Below are positions 18,583-27,345 of a DNA stretch of 64,000 bases, in pieces. The notes beneath the pieces were generated by a model. That model was not told where the DNA came from and made no database searches. It worked only from the letters and a program-made list of their open reading frames with translations. Positions within the stretch are counted from its first letter, which is position 1; every line of letters starts with the position of its first letter. The DNA is from Anaerofilum hominis (GTDB taxonomy: Bacteria > Bacillota > Clostridia > Oscillospirales > Ruminococcaceae), in contig NZ_JACONZ010000001.1 of NCBI RefSeq assembly GCF_014287275.1, forward strand, positions 744,001-808,000. Reading direction: 5' to 3'. A program made the position numbers and the translations under genes.

Positions 18583-20943
18583 TCAGTCGCGGTATTCCTC
18601 CAGGATATAAGCCTCAAAGATATCGCCCTCGTGGATGTCGTTGTACTTTTCCAGCCCGACGCCGCACTCGTAACCCGCGGCCACCTCTTTGACGTCGTCT
18701 TTGAAGCGGCGCAGCGAGCTGATCTCGTCCTCGGTGATGACGACGCCGTCGCGCACCAGGCGGATCTTGCTGCCGCGGGTGATCTTGCCGTCCAGGACAT
18801 AGCTGCCCGCGATGGTGCCGGCCGACGAGATCTTGAACACATTGCGCACCTCGATGCGGCCCAGCTCCACCTCGCGGATCTTCGGGGCCAGCATCCCTTT
18901 CATGGCATCGGTGACGTCGTTGATGGCGTCATAGATAACGCGGTACATGCGCAGCTCCACCTCGGCCTGGGCCGCCTCCGCCTTGGCGACGGGGTCCGGG
19001 CGCACGTTGAAGCCGATGATGATGGCGCCCGAAGCGGCGGCCAGCATGACGTCGCTCTTCGAGATCCCGCCCACGCCGGCATGGATGACCTTGACCCGCA
19101 CCTCGTCGTTGGAGATCTTTTCCAGCGACTGCTTGACCGCCTCGGCCGAGCCCTGCACGTCGGCTTTCACCACAATGGGCAGTTCTTTGCGCTCGCCCTC
19201 TTCGATCTGGCTGAACAGGTTGTCGAGGGTGACTTTCTGGTAGCTGCCCCACTGCTCTTCCTTTTGTTTGGCCGCGCGCTGGTCGGCCAGCTCGCGGGCC
19301 AGTCTTTCGTCCGCCACAGCCTCGAACAGGTCGCCCGCGGCGGGCACCTCGGTGAGGCCGGTAATCTCGACAGGGGTGGAGGGGCCGGCCGTTTCGATGG
19401 GTTCGCCCTTGTCGTTGCGCATCACGCGCACGCGGCCCACAGCGGTGCCGGCAATGATGCAGTCGCCTTTTTTCAGGGTGCCGTTCTGCACCAGGATGGT
19501 GGCCACGGGGCCCTGGCCCTTGTCCAGGCGCGCCTCGACGACCGCGCCTTTGGCGCGGCGGTTCGGGTTTGCCCGCAGTTCCTTGACCTCGGCCAGCAGA
19601 TTGATGTTCTCCAGCAGATCGGGGATCCCCTGGCCGGTGAGCGCGGAGACCGGCACGCAGATGGTGTCGCCGCCCCACTCCTCGGGCACCAGCTCGTATT
19701 TGGTGAGCTGTTCCTTGACCTGCTCGGGGTTGGCCTGGGGCTTATCCATCTTGTTGATGGCCACGATAATGGTGGTGCCCGCCGCCTTGGCGTGGTTGAT
19801 GGACTCAATGGTCTGGGGCATGATGCCGTCGTCCGCCGCCACCACCAGCACCGCGATGTCGGTCAGGTCCGCGCCGCGGGCGCGCATGGAGGTGAACGCC
19901 TCATGGCCCGGGGTGTCCAGGAACGTGATGGCTTTGCCGCCGGCCTCCACCTGGTAGGCGCCGATGGCCTGGGTGATGCCGCCCGCCTCGCCCGCCGTGA
20001 CGCGGGTCTTGCGGATCGCATCCAAAATCGAAGTCTTGCCGTGGTCGACGTGCCCCATGACCACCACGACCGGCGGGCGCTCTTCCAGCACGCCGGGATC
20101 GTCGGCCACGTCCTCGAACAGCCGCTCCTCAATGGTGACGTGCACCTCGTGTTCCACCTTGGCGCCGAACTCCTCCGCCACCAGGGCGGCGGTATCGTAG
20201 TCCACCACTTCGGACACCGAGGCCATCACGCCGAGGCCCATCAGCTTTTTGATGACGTTGGACGCGGTCTGCTTGAGGCGGGAGGCCAGCTCGCCCACCG
20301 TGATCTCGTCCGGGATGGAGACTTTCAGCTGGGCCTTGCGGGCCTTTTCCAGCTGCAGGCGCTGCAGGCGCTCCGCCTCGGTCTCGCGGCGCTTGAAAGG
20401 CTGGCCGCGCCGGTTGTTGCGCTGGGCAAACTTCTGTTTGCCGCCGGGGCCGACCTTCTGCTTGCCGTGCTTGCCGCCCCCGGAGGCCTGCGCCGCGCCG
20501 CGGGTGGGCGCGCCGGCCAGGCTCTCGTACTTCTCGTTGAATTTGTCCAGGTTGACGTCGCCGCCGCGGGTATCCACCCGCACGGTCACCACCTCGCGCT
20601 TGGGCTGTGCCGGCTGCGCGGGCTTTTCCTTTTTGGGCGGGGCCTTGAAGTCGATGTTGCTGCCGCCGGTGCGCTTGAGCTCTACCACGGTGCCGTCCGC
20701 TTTTTTCAGCGGCTCCGCCGGCGCGGCCGGCTTGGGCTGCGGGGCGCTGGCCAGATACTCGTCAAAGCTGGCCACCTGCTTCTCCCTGGTGTAGTGTTCA
20801 AAAACGTAGTTCAGTTCTTCTTCCGTGAGGGGGGTGGTGTATTTTTTCCCCTCCCCAAATTTTTTTGTGACGACCTCCAGCAGCTCTTTGTTGGGCAGCC
20901 CGAGATCCTTGGCGACGTCGCCGGCCTTGTATTTGATCAGCAT
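18583..20943 (-). CDS. infB: Translation initiation factor IF-2
   Basis: GTPase that places initiator tRNA on the 30S subunit. The 786-aa protein has an N-terminal IF2_N helix bundle, a charged Lys/Ala/Pro/Gly-rich linker (about 65-205), and a second IF2_N motif. The G domain follows with GHVDHGKT (about 297-304), DTPGHEAF and NKMD. Domains II, III and the C-terminal fMet-tRNA-binding barrel complete it. It starts at ATG 20943 with GGAGG ten bases upstream, immediately after the L7Ae-like gene. Confidence 0.98.
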   Translation of the reverse strand: MLIKYKAGDVAKDLGLPNKELLEVVTKKFGEGKKYTTPLTEEELNYVFEHYTREKQVASFDEYLASAPQPKPAAPAEPLKKADGTVVELKRTGGSNIDFKAPPKKEKPAQPAQPKREVVTVRVDTRGGDVNLDKFNEKYESLAGAPTRGAAQASGGGKHGKQKVGPGGKQKFAQRNNRRGQPFKRRETEAERLQRLQLEKARKAQLKVSIPDEITVGELASRLKQTASNVIKKLMGLGVMASVSEVVDYDTAALVAEEFGAKVEHEVHVTIEERLFEDVADDPGVLEERPPVVVVMGHVDHGKTSILDAIRKTRVTAGEAGGITQAIGAYQVEAGGKAITFLDTPGHEAFTSMRARGADLTDIAVLVVAADDGIMPQTIESINHAKAAGTTIIVAINKMDKPQANPEQVKEQLTKYELVPEEWGGDTICVPVSALTGQGIPDLLENINLLAEVKELRANPNRRAKGAVVEARLDKGQGPVATILVQNGTLKKGDCIIAGTAVGRVRVMRNDKGEPIETAGPSTPVEITGLTEVPAAGDLFEAVADERLARELADQRAAKQKEEQWGSYQKVTLDNLFSQIEEGERKELPIVVKADVQGSAEAVKQSLEKISNDEVRVKVIHAGVGGISKSDVMLAAASGAIIIGFNVRPDPVAKAEAAQAEVELRMYRVIYDAINDVTDAMKGMLAPKIREVELGRIEVRNVFKISSAGTIAGSYVLDGKITRGSKIRLVRDGVVITEDEISSLRRFKDDVKEVAAGYECGVGLEKYNDIHEGDIFEAYILEEYRD

Positions 20944-20967
20944 ATAAGCAGTACCTCCATCGGTTGG

Positions 20968-21306
20968 TTATTGTTCGGCCCGGAGCGGTTTGCCGCCCTC
21001 CGGCCCGGCCGGGGCGAGCTGGCGTTCCACCAGCTGCGCGAGGCCTGTATCGATCACGGCGAAGACGCCGGTCCTTTTTGGTGTGACGGCCAGCAGTTCC
21101 TGCTGGGTGAACGGCAGCTCCCGCGGGGCAAGGCCCGCACCCTCGCAAAAGCGCAGCGCTTTTTTGCGGCTGCCCGGCGCCAGATCGGCGGCCAGCAGCA
21201 CCAGCTGTGCGTTGCCCTTTGCCACGCTTTCCGCCACCGGATCAAAGCCCATCACCAGCTTGCCGGCCTTGCGGCAGAGGGAGAGCGCGCCGAGCAGTTT
21301 ATCCAT
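20968..21306 (-). CDS. L7Ae-family RNA-binding protein (YlxQ-like)
   Basis: A 112-aa K-turn-binding protein. The motifs are LSLCRKAGKLVMGFD, an L7Ae-type LVLLAADLAPGSRKKA segment, and a C-terminal helix. The gene sits between ylxR and infB exactly where ylxQ lies in Firmicutes. It overlaps ylxR by 8 bases. Family members bind kink-turns; the cellular target is not settled. Confidence 0.9.
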   Translation of the reverse strand: MDKLLGALSLCRKAGKLVMGFDPVAESVAKGNAQLVLLAADLAPGSRKKALRFCEGAGLAPRELPFTQQELLAVTPKRTGVFAVIDTGLAQLVERQLAPAGPEGGKPLRAEQ

Positions 21307-21592
21307 CTGCTTCCTCCGCGCGCTGCTCTACCTCGGCGGCGAGCCGCTCGTAGATCTCCGGCGGGATCGCGCAGCTGAAAGCCCGCTCAAGACGCCGCGC
21401 TTTCTGCGCCTTGGCCAGACACTCGCGGCTGGGGCAGATATACGCCCCGCGCCCCGATTTTTTGCCGGTCACATCCACGCTGATCTCTCCCTCGGCGCTG
21501 CGCACGATGCGCACCAGCTCTTTTTTCGGCCTGCCCTCGTTGCAGCCGACGCACCGGCGCACCGGGATCTTTTTTGTCACCATTTTGAGCAT
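21299..21592 (-). CDS. ylxR: YlxR / RnpM RNA-binding protein (DUF448)
   Basis: A 97-aa small basic protein with the family motifs IPVRRCVGC, KKELVRIVR and GRGAYICPS. In Bacillus and relatives YlxR has been reported to bind and modulate RNase P. It is between nusA and the L7Ae-like gene, the standard position. Confidence 0.93.
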   Translation of the reverse strand: MLKMVTKKIPVRRCVGCNEGRPKKELVRIVRSAEGEISVDVTGKKSGRGAYICPSRECLAKAQKARRLERAFSCAIPPEIYERLAAEVEQRAEEADG

Positions 21593-21622
21593 CCCTCCGT
21601 CCTGCCGTGACCCCGTCCTGTC

Positions 21623-22699
21623 TTATTCGGCCGCCGGGGCCTCTTCGGGCTCCTCGCCGTAATAGCCGCTTTCGGGGCGGATATCGATATTGTATCCGGT
21701 CAGCCGCGCGGTCAGCCGCGCGTTCTGACCCTTGTTGCCGATGGCCAGCGAGAGCTGGTTGTCGGGCACGGTCACCTTGCAGCTCTTGGTCTCGCCGTCC
21801 AGGATCTCCACCTTGACCACCGTGGCCGGCGAGAGGGCGGCGGAGATGAACTCCACGGGGTCCTCGCTGTAGCGGACGATGTCGATCTTTTCGCCGCCCA
21901 GTTCCTCCACGATATTCGCGACGCGGGCGCCGCGGGCGCCGATGCAGGCGCCGACCGGATCGACGTTTTCGTCCTTGCTCCACACCGCCATTTTGGTGCG
22001 CAGGCCCGCTTCGCGGGAGATGGCTTTGACCTCCACGGTGCCGTCGAAGATCTCCGGCACCTCCATCTCGAACATCCGCTTGACCAGGCCCGGGTGGGTG
22101 CGGCTGATCATGATCTTCGGCCCCTTGTCGGTGACCGCCACGTCCACGACGTAAACTTTCACCCGCTCGCCCTCGCGCAGCGTCTCGCCGGGCACCTGCT
22201 CGTTATGGGGCAGAATGGCCTCGTTTTTGCCCAGATCCACCACCACGATGCCGCGCACCGGGTCGATCTTGAGCACCACGGCCGAGACGATCTCGTGCGC
22301 CTTGCTCTGCATCTCGGCGTACATCTGGTTGCGCTCCGCCTCGCGCAGGGCCTGGCGGATGACGTGCTTGGCCGTCTGTGCCGCGATGCGGCCAAACTCT
22401 TTCGGCTTGAGGGGGATCTCCACCTGGGTGCCCACGCGGGCGCTCTTTTTGACGTTCTGCGCCTCCTCCAGCGTCATCTGGGTGCGCGGGTCCTCCACCT
22501 CGTCCACCACGTCCTTGACGATGGCCACCGAGAATTTGCCGGTCTGGGGCTCGATGACGACGTTGACGTTCTCCTCTACATCATAGCTTTTTTTGACTGC
22601 GATGACGATGGCGGCCTGGATCTTTTCCACCAGATAGTCCTCGCTGATGCCGCGCTCTTTCTCCAGAAGGGCAAGAGCCTCGAAAAATTCGCTGTTCAT
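21623..22699 (-). CDS. nusA: Transcription termination/antitermination factor NusA
   Basis: RNA polymerase elongation factor controlling pausing and termination. The 358-aa protein has an N-terminal RNAP-binding domain (FFEALALLEKERGIS), an S1 domain (about 135-200, GIVVVDLGKNEAILP), and two KH domains with GACIGARGARV and LAIGNKGQNARLTARLTG. The C-terminal acidic repeats of proteobacterial NusA are absent, as usual in Firmicutes. Confidence 0.97.
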   Translation of the reverse strand: MNSEFFEALALLEKERGISEDYLVEKIQAAIVIAVKKSYDVEENVNVVIEPQTGKFSVAIVKDVVDEVEDPRTQMTLEEAQNVKKSARVGTQVEIPLKPKEFGRIAAQTAKHVIRQALREAERNQMYAEMQSKAHEIVSAVVLKIDPVRGIVVVDLGKNEAILPHNEQVPGETLREGERVKVYVVDVAVTDKGPKIMISRTHPGLVKRMFEMEVPEIFDGTVEVKAISREAGLRTKMAVWSKDENVDPVGACIGARGARVANIVEELGGEKIDIVRYSEDPVEFISAALSPATVVKVEILDGETKSCKVTVPDNQLSLAIGNKGQNARLTARLTGYNIDIRPESGYYGEEPEEAPAAE

Positions 22700-22832
22700 G
22701 TTTTCTGTTTTCCTCCCTGACCCGCGGCGCGCGGGTATTTTTCATTGCTCCGCAATAAAAAACGGCTTGTTTTCCCGGTTTTGGGTCCCGCCGCCGCGCG
22801 GCGGGACGTCGGCCCGCACAGGCCGTGCCGTG

Positions 22833-23315
22833 TCAAAAAAGGTCTTCATCGTCGCAGAGCTTGGCCAGTGCGACGTCGGAGAGGGCGAAGCGGCGCTCTC
22901 CCTGCGCAGCGTCAAGGACGATCTCCCCGTCCGCCGCGCCTGTGAGGGTGCCGGTAAACTCCTTGTTCCCCAGGGCGTCTGCGCGGTAGAGCCGCACCAG
23001 TACCTTTTCCCCGCAGACCGCGGCAAAATGTTCGGGGCGCGTCAGCCTGCGGCCCAGCCCCGGGCTGCTCACCTCAAAGTAATAGCTCTCCTCGATGGGG
23101 TCCGCCTCGTCGATCAGCGGGTCCAGCGCCCGGGAGACCTTTTCACAGTCCGCAGTGTCCATATCGCCGTCCTTGTCGATGAAAACCCGCAGAAAGTGAT
23201 CCGGCCCCTCTTTCTCGTAGCGCACGTCCCACAGGCGATAGCCGAGCTCTTCGACCACCGGGCGGGCGATGCGCTCGACGATGGCCACCGTGCTGCCTCC
23301 CTTGCCTTTCGCCAT
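22833..23315 (-). CDS. rimP: Ribosome maturation factor RimP
   Basis: Needed for early 30S assembly. The 160-aa protein shows the family pattern VEELGYRLWDVRYEKEG, LRVFIDKDGD and the VSSPGLGRRLTRPEHF motif. ATG 23315 lies behind GGAGG (TGTAT spacer); an ATG at 23327 would overlap that ribosome site. It is the first gene of the long translation operon and has a leader of about 115 bases with a hairpin. Confidence 0.95.
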   Translation of the reverse strand: MAKGKGGSTVAIVERIARPVVEELGYRLWDVRYEKEGPDHFLRVFIDKDGDMDTADCEKVSRALDPLIDEADPIEESYYFEVSSPGLGRRLTRPEHFAAVCGEKVLVRLYRADALGNKEFTGTLTGAADGEIVLDAAQGERRFALSDVALAKLCDDEDLF

Positions 23316-23380
23316 ATACACCTCCAAAAGCGGGCGGCCCGCGGGGGATCACGCCCCCTGCAGGACCGCCGTTACAAACA

Positions 23381-23410
23381 TGAAGCGCGGGCCTTGCGGC
23401 CCACGCTTCA
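23381..23410 (-). other. Hairpin in the rimP operon leader
   Basis: TGAAGCG-GGGCC / GGCCC-CGCTTCA with a 4-base loop and one mismatch, inside the transcribed leader between the promoter and rimP. There is no T-run in the minus direction, so it is more likely an mRNA-stability or control element than a terminator. Confidence 0.55.
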
Positions 23411-23435
23411 CGGTTGACATTCTTCTTACTAGCAT

Positions 23436-23464
23436 ACTATACCACAAGCGGCGGAAATATGCAA
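23436..23464 (-). promoter_or_regulatory. Promoter of the rimP-nusA-infB operon
   Basis: Minus strand TTGCAT (23464-23459), 17-base spacer, TATAGT (23441-23436). The 93-bp repeat array begins just upstream of the -35 box. Confidence 0.7.
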
Positions 23465-23470
23465 GCATTA

Positions 23471-23941
23471 GGACGGCATATTGTTTTCTCGTAACCTACC
23501 GTTTTAGTGGCCGTCCATGCGAGAACGGCAAAGCCGTTCTCCCAAGAGAGATTTTCCACTTCGGAGCGGCATATTGTCTCTTCATAACCTTTAGCTTTTG
23601 TGGCCGTCCATGCGGGAACGGCAGAGCCGTTCTCCCAAAAGAGATTTTCCGCTGCGGAACGGCATATTGTCTCTTCATAACCTTTAGTCTTCGTGGCCGT
23701 CCATGCGAGAACGGCAGAGCCGTTCTCCCAAAAGAGATTTTCCGCTGCGGAGCGGCATATTGTTTCCCTATAACCTTTCGCTTTGGTGGCCGTCCATATG
23801 AGAACGGCAGAGCCGTTCTCCCAAGAGAGATTTTCCGCTGCGGAACGGCATATTGTTTCCCCATAACCTTTCGCTTTGGTGGCCGTCCATGCGGGAACGG
23901 CAGAGCCGTTCTCCCAAGAGGGATTTTCCGCTGCGGAGCGG
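23471..23941. repeat. 93-bp tandem repeat array, five units plus a partial unit
   Basis: Units start at 23507, 23600, 23693, 23786 and 23879 (anchor GTGGCCGTCCAT), a constant 93-base period; a partial, more diverged unit precedes them. Each unit holds the inverted repeat GAGAACGGC-AGA-GCCGTTCTC, with G-U-type variation in some copies, and a small CCGC-T-GCGG palindrome. It is less GC-rich than its surroundings. Because 93 is a multiple of 3, several frames stay open through it and would encode 31-residue repeats. I see no ribosome site and consider it non-coding. Confidence 0.85.
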
Positions 23942-24002
23942 AGCGTTTTCTTTCTGTGCTGTCCAGCCCGGCGGCCGCCCGGCAGGCTCTGCCGCCGACC
24001 GC

Positions 24003-24323
24003 TCAGATCGCCCAGGCCCGGATACTCACCGCCCGCTCGCCATCCATATCCTGCACCTGCTTTCGCTCTCCGGGCCCCAGCAGGTATACCCGGCTGCGCG
24101 GCCCCTGCGGCCCCTCTACCAGCACCCGGGCCCCGCAGCGGCCGCTGCTCACGTTCTCCAGCCAGCGCCCATCCCACCGGACCAGCTGCGCCTGGACGGG
24201 CGGTGGGACCGCCGCCCCCGCCGCCGGCGCCGCGGGCAGCAAAAGAAGAAAGGCGCACAGGATCAACAACAGCACGGCGGCACGGCGCGCAGCCGTCACG
24301 AATCGCTCTATCCCGTTTCTCAT
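24003..24323 (-). CDS. Small secreted or membrane-anchored protein, unknown function
   Basis: A 106-aa protein with an N-terminal hydrophobic segment (about residues 14-36, AVLLLILCAFLLLLPAAP) ending in small residues, consistent with a signal peptide. A compact domain of about 65 residues follows with GPQGPRSRVYLLGPGERKQ. GGGAGGGG precedes its ATG. A possible tiny upstream gene overlaps it by 4 bases (ATGA). No family recognised. Confidence 0.6.
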   Translation of the reverse strand: MRNGIERFVTAARRAAVLLLILCAFLLLLPAAPAAGAAVPPPVQAQLVRWDGRWLENVSSGRCGARVLVEGPQGPRSRVYLLGPGERKQVQDMDGERAVSIRAWAI

Positions 24324-24568
24324 CCCGGCCCCTCCCTCTTATATGGCTTACAATAGTAAACTTTATCCCATTTTACGCTTTTCCGCGCTTTTTTGTCAAG
24401 CGCCGCGCTTTTTCCCTCCTGAAAAAGCCGCTCACTATTAAAGACGGCATTTTCCGCAAAACGCAACAGAAAAAGCGCAAAAAGCCGGGTCATCCCCACC
24501 GGCAGCGCCAAATAAAACAATTTTTTGCCGCCACCTGCCGCTTTTGCTCTCATCCTATCACAATACAC
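24320..24568 (-). CDS. Possible small protein upstream of the secreted protein
   Basis: Open frame of up to 82 aa whose stop overlaps the next start in an ATGA arrangement. It has a hydrophobic stretch (LFYLALPVGMTRLFALFLL) and a lysine-rich tail. The start is uncertain (24568 or an internal ATG at 24493). Weak ribosome sites; could be chance. Confidence 0.25.
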   Translation of the reverse strand: MYCDRMRAKAAGGGKKLFYLALPVGMTRLFALFLLRFAENAVFNSERLFQEGKSAALDKKARKSVKWDKVYYCKPYKREGPG

Positions 24569-24589
24569 GGAAATTTACAAGATATTTAT

Positions 24590-24631
24590 AGGTGTAAATA
24601 TAGCGTGTATATAATATTTTATTTTACACCT
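24590..24631. promoter_or_regulatory. Inverted repeat around the promoter of the RHH gene
   Basis: AGGTGTAAA (24590-24598) and TTTACACCT (24623-24631) flank a consensus TATAAT at 24610-24615. This is a likely operator, plausibly for the RHH protein encoded just downstream. The surrounding 100 bases are very AT-rich. Confidence 0.6.
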
Positions 24632-24657
24632 AAAATGAGAGTCAGGAGGTGAGTGTC

Positions 24658-24840
24658 ATGTTTCAGGTAAAAAAGACCGAGTACAGCAACAAGACCTTCC
24701 GGCTTCCCTGCGACCTCATTGCCGACCTTGAACAACTCGCCCAGGACAAGGGCGTTTCCCTGAACCAACTGGTGATCCAGTGCTGTCAGTACGCGCTGGA
24801 TAACCTGGACCGCGGAGAACAGCCGCCCCCTCAGGGCTGA
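24658..24840 (+). CDS. Ribbon-helix-helix (Arc/CopG-like) DNA-binding protein
   Basis: A 60-aa protein with the RHH pattern: a short strand with TFRLP, then DLIADLEQLAQDKGVSLNQL and VIQCCQYALDNL. ATG 24658 follows AGGAGGT by 7 bases. Such proteins are antitoxins or small repressors. No toxin gene follows; the next gene is convergent and overlaps its end by 10 bases. The palindrome at its promoter suggests self-repression. Confidence 0.8.
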   Translation: MFQVKKTEYSNKTFRLPCDLIADLEQLAQDKGVSLNQLVIQCCQYALDNLDRGEQPPPQG

Positions 24841-27344
24841 GCTCCCTCTGCCTGCGCCGCGTCTGGCGCAGAGGGCTGTCCTGATGTTTCCGCCGCGCCG
24901 TCCCCGCACTTGGGGGGCGGCGCTTTCGCGTTGTCCCCCTCCTGCGCCGCCGGGCCGGGGCAATCCTGCTCCGCCGGGCCAGGGCAATCCTCCGGGTCTG
25001 CGGCGGGGCAAGCAGCTTCCTCCCGGGCCGCGGCCTCCGGGCCGGGCCGGTCCTTTTTCTTTTTCTCCCCATCCTCCGGGGCAAGGGGCAGCCGCACGGC
25101 GGCGGTCACAAGGTCGGCGTCAAAGCGCAGTTCAAACGCGCCGCCGCATGCCTCGGTAAAGGTTTTCGCAATGGAAAGCCCCAGACCGCTGCCGCCGTCG
25201 GTGCGGCTGGCATCCCCGCGCACAAAGCGTTCCACCAGCTCTTCCGGAGGGATATCCAGCGCGCGGGCGCTGACATTGCGCACCCGTACCGCCGCCTGGC
25301 CCTCCTGCCGGGCGACGTCCACATAGACGCGGGAGGCGGGCATGGCGTATTTCAGCGCGTTGTCGAGCAGGTTTTGAAAAACCCGGTAAAGCTTTGCCCC
25401 GTCCGCAAAAACCAGCACCTCCGCCGCCAGGTTCACCTTGAATTCCAGCCCGGAGGCCGCGATTTTTTCATCCATATCCGCCAGTGTCTGGCCGATCAGG
25501 CGCGAGAGGTCGATCAGCTCCGGCTGCAGGGGCAGCGCGCCGCTGGCGGCCTTGCTCACGTCGAACACATCCTGCACCATGGTTTTAAGGCGATAGGCCT
25601 TTTCCCGCAGCACCTGGGCGTAGTGGTCCGCCGGCGCCTGCAGCGGTTCCTCACACAGCAGGTCCGCATAGTTGACCACGCTGGTGAGCGGGGTCTTCAG
25701 ATCATGGCTGACATTGGCGATCAGCTCCACTTTCATCCGCTCGGACTGCAGCTGCACCCGTTCCGCCTGCAGCTGCACCGCCACGGCCTGATCCACCGCC
25801 CGGCGCACCCCCTCCTGCAGGTTCATCAGGTCGCGTTCCGCCGCGGCAAAGGTGTCCCCCGGCTTCAGCGGCAGGGGCTGGGCCGGGCGTCCCTCCGCCA
25901 GATCGCCCACCTGCCGGGCATAAGCGCCCATGGTCCGGAAAGCGCGCCCGCAGAGCCAGAGCAGCAAGATCCCCCCCAGCGCGATCAGCAGCAGGCACAG
26001 CACCAGCCCCAGCAGCATCTCTCCGCCCCCATACCAGCCGGACAGGCCGGCCAGCGGGATCATGCAGAAGCCGGCGCAGCCCAAAATAGCGGGCGCGGCC
26101 GCCGCCCATGCCCGGGTCATCAGGCTTTTTTCCAGCCCGCTGCGGGAGGTCAGCGCGTGGACGGCGCGGCGGGTCAGGTTCCACAGATTGTTGTGAAACA
26201 CGGCCGCCCCGTTGTACAGCAGATCGGTGAGCAGAACACAGAACGGCACCACGAGCAGAAAGCCGCCGATGGCCGACAGTGTCGCCAGATTTACCAGGCT
26301 GCCGCCCACCTCGTACAGCGCGGCCCGGGCAAGCCAGTACACCACAGCCAGGTCCAGGGCCGCGCACAGCAGCTTGAACTCTGCCAAAAACCAGCCGGTG
26401 AAGCGGGCGAATGCCGCCGCCCCCGCCCTGCGCCGGCGCCGCAGCACCAGCGGCAGTAGAACCATCGGCAAGCCCACAGCCAGCTCGCCCAGCACCAGCA
26501 GCGAGGCCGCATGCTCGTTGGAGGCCGTATACGACGCATAATAAAGCGCATCGTTGCCGAAGTACCAGGACGTGTATATCCCGTCCCCGGCGTCCCAGCT
26601 GCGGGTGATCAGGGCAATGCGCAGCCCTGCCATGTTCTGCTCAAGAGGACGGATGGCCCAGGCGGTGTTCTGATAGGCTTCCAGGATCTTCTCATTCGCA
26701 GCGGTCAGGCTCTCGCCGTCCCAATAGACCTCCAGCCGCCAGCCCGCCGGCACCACCGGCTGGCCGGTCTCTTCGTCAAAGGGCACGGTGACCGGGTAAT
26801 CCTTTTGCAGGCTGCCGTCCGCCCCCTGCACCGCGATCCCCAGCCGCTGGCCCCCGTTTTGCCCGTCGGCGGACAGAATATGGGACAGCCAGTCCCGCAT
26901 GGCGGCCCGGGCCTGGGCCGCGCTGTCCCCCGTCTCTTCGGCGGCGGGCCAGAAAGCGCTCTCCTGCTGTTCTTCAAAGTTTTCTGCGCCGCTGTCCTCC
27001 GCCAGGGCAGCCTCCGAAGAGGCGGCGACGATGTTTTTGCGGATGCCGTTTTCATCCTGCTGCTGCAGTTCCAGGTCGTCGGAGACCGTCTCGGTGGGCT
27101 TTCCCACCGCATCCCCCGCGCCGGCGGCCGTGATCGCCACCGTGCGGTAGAGGTTTGCCACTGCGTCCGCATAGGCGGGGCTGCGGGAGAGGTCTCCCCG
27201 CAGATACGCCCAATCGGTCAGCCCGTACCATCCGCCGCCGAAAACGGCCATCACCACCGCGTGGGCCAGCAGCGTCAAACCGAGAAAAAGCGAAAAAAGC
27301 AGCGGCAGGCCGCCGGAGAGCTTTTCCCCCGGGTGTTTTTCCAT
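24831..27344 (-). CDS. Membrane sensor histidine kinase with large extracytoplasmic domain
   Basis: Sensor of a two-component pair, 837 aa. It has one N-terminal helix (about 15-40), an extracytoplasmic domain of about 220 residues, then several membrane helices (roughly 265-480). A HAMP-like linker leads to the dimerisation/phosphoacceptor box NVSHDLKTPLTSV (His near 545). The ATPase boxes are FQNLLDNALKYA and DGGSGLGLSIAKTFTEACGG. After the ATPase, an 80-residue low-complexity tail carries repeated DCPGPA-like elements. ATG 27344 lies 1 base beyond the response regulator stop, after GGAAGA. Confidence 0.93.
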   Translation of the reverse strand: MEKHPGEKLSGGLPLLFSLFLGLTLLAHAVVMAVFGGGWYGLTDWAYLRGDLSRSPAYADAVANLYRTVAITAAGAGDAVGKPTETVSDDLELQQQDENGIRKNIVAASSEAALAEDSGAENFEEQQESAFWPAAEETGDSAAQARAAMRDWLSHILSADGQNGGQRLGIAVQGADGSLQKDYPVTVPFDEETGQPVVPAGWRLEVYWDGESLTAANEKILEAYQNTAWAIRPLEQNMAGLRIALITRSWDAGDGIYTSWYFGNDALYYASYTASNEHAASLLVLGELAVGLPMVLLPLVLRRRRRAGAAAFARFTGWFLAEFKLLCAALDLAVVYWLARAALYEVGGSLVNLATLSAIGGFLLVVPFCVLLTDLLYNGAAVFHNNLWNLTRRAVHALTSRSGLEKSLMTRAWAAAAPAILGCAGFCMIPLAGLSGWYGGGEMLLGLVLCLLLIALGGILLLWLCGRAFRTMGAYARQVGDLAEGRPAQPLPLKPGDTFAAAERDLMNLQEGVRRAVDQAVAVQLQAERVQLQSERMKVELIANVSHDLKTPLTSVVNYADLLCEEPLQAPADHYAQVLREKAYRLKTMVQDVFDVSKAASGALPLQPELIDLSRLIGQTLADMDEKIAASGLEFKVNLAAEVLVFADGAKLYRVFQNLLDNALKYAMPASRVYVDVARQEGQAAVRVRNVSARALDIPPEELVERFVRGDASRTDGGSGLGLSIAKTFTEACGGAFELRFDADLVTAAVRLPLAPEDGEKKKKDRPGPEAAAREEAACPAADPEDCPGPAEQDCPGPAAQEGDNAKAPPPKCGDGAAETSGQPSAPDAAQAEGAQP

Positions 27345-27345
27345 T

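Noticed and set aside
18391-21378. 995-aa open frame on the plus strand across infB and the L7Ae-like gene
   Set aside because: Antisense shadow of infB; real motifs ([12 protein letters not shown]) are on the minus strand, and the plus frame has no domain-like segments.
23471-23941. CRISPR array
   Set aside because: There are no variable spacers: the whole 93-base period is conserved, and no cas genes are near.
23269-24441. 390-aa plus-strand and 273-aa minus-strand open frames with 31-residue repeats across the 93-bp array
   Set aside because: The repeat length is a multiple of 3, so any frame open in one unit is open in all. Both frames run into unrelated sequence at the edges and lack ribosome sites; the minus frame also overlaps the rimP promoter.
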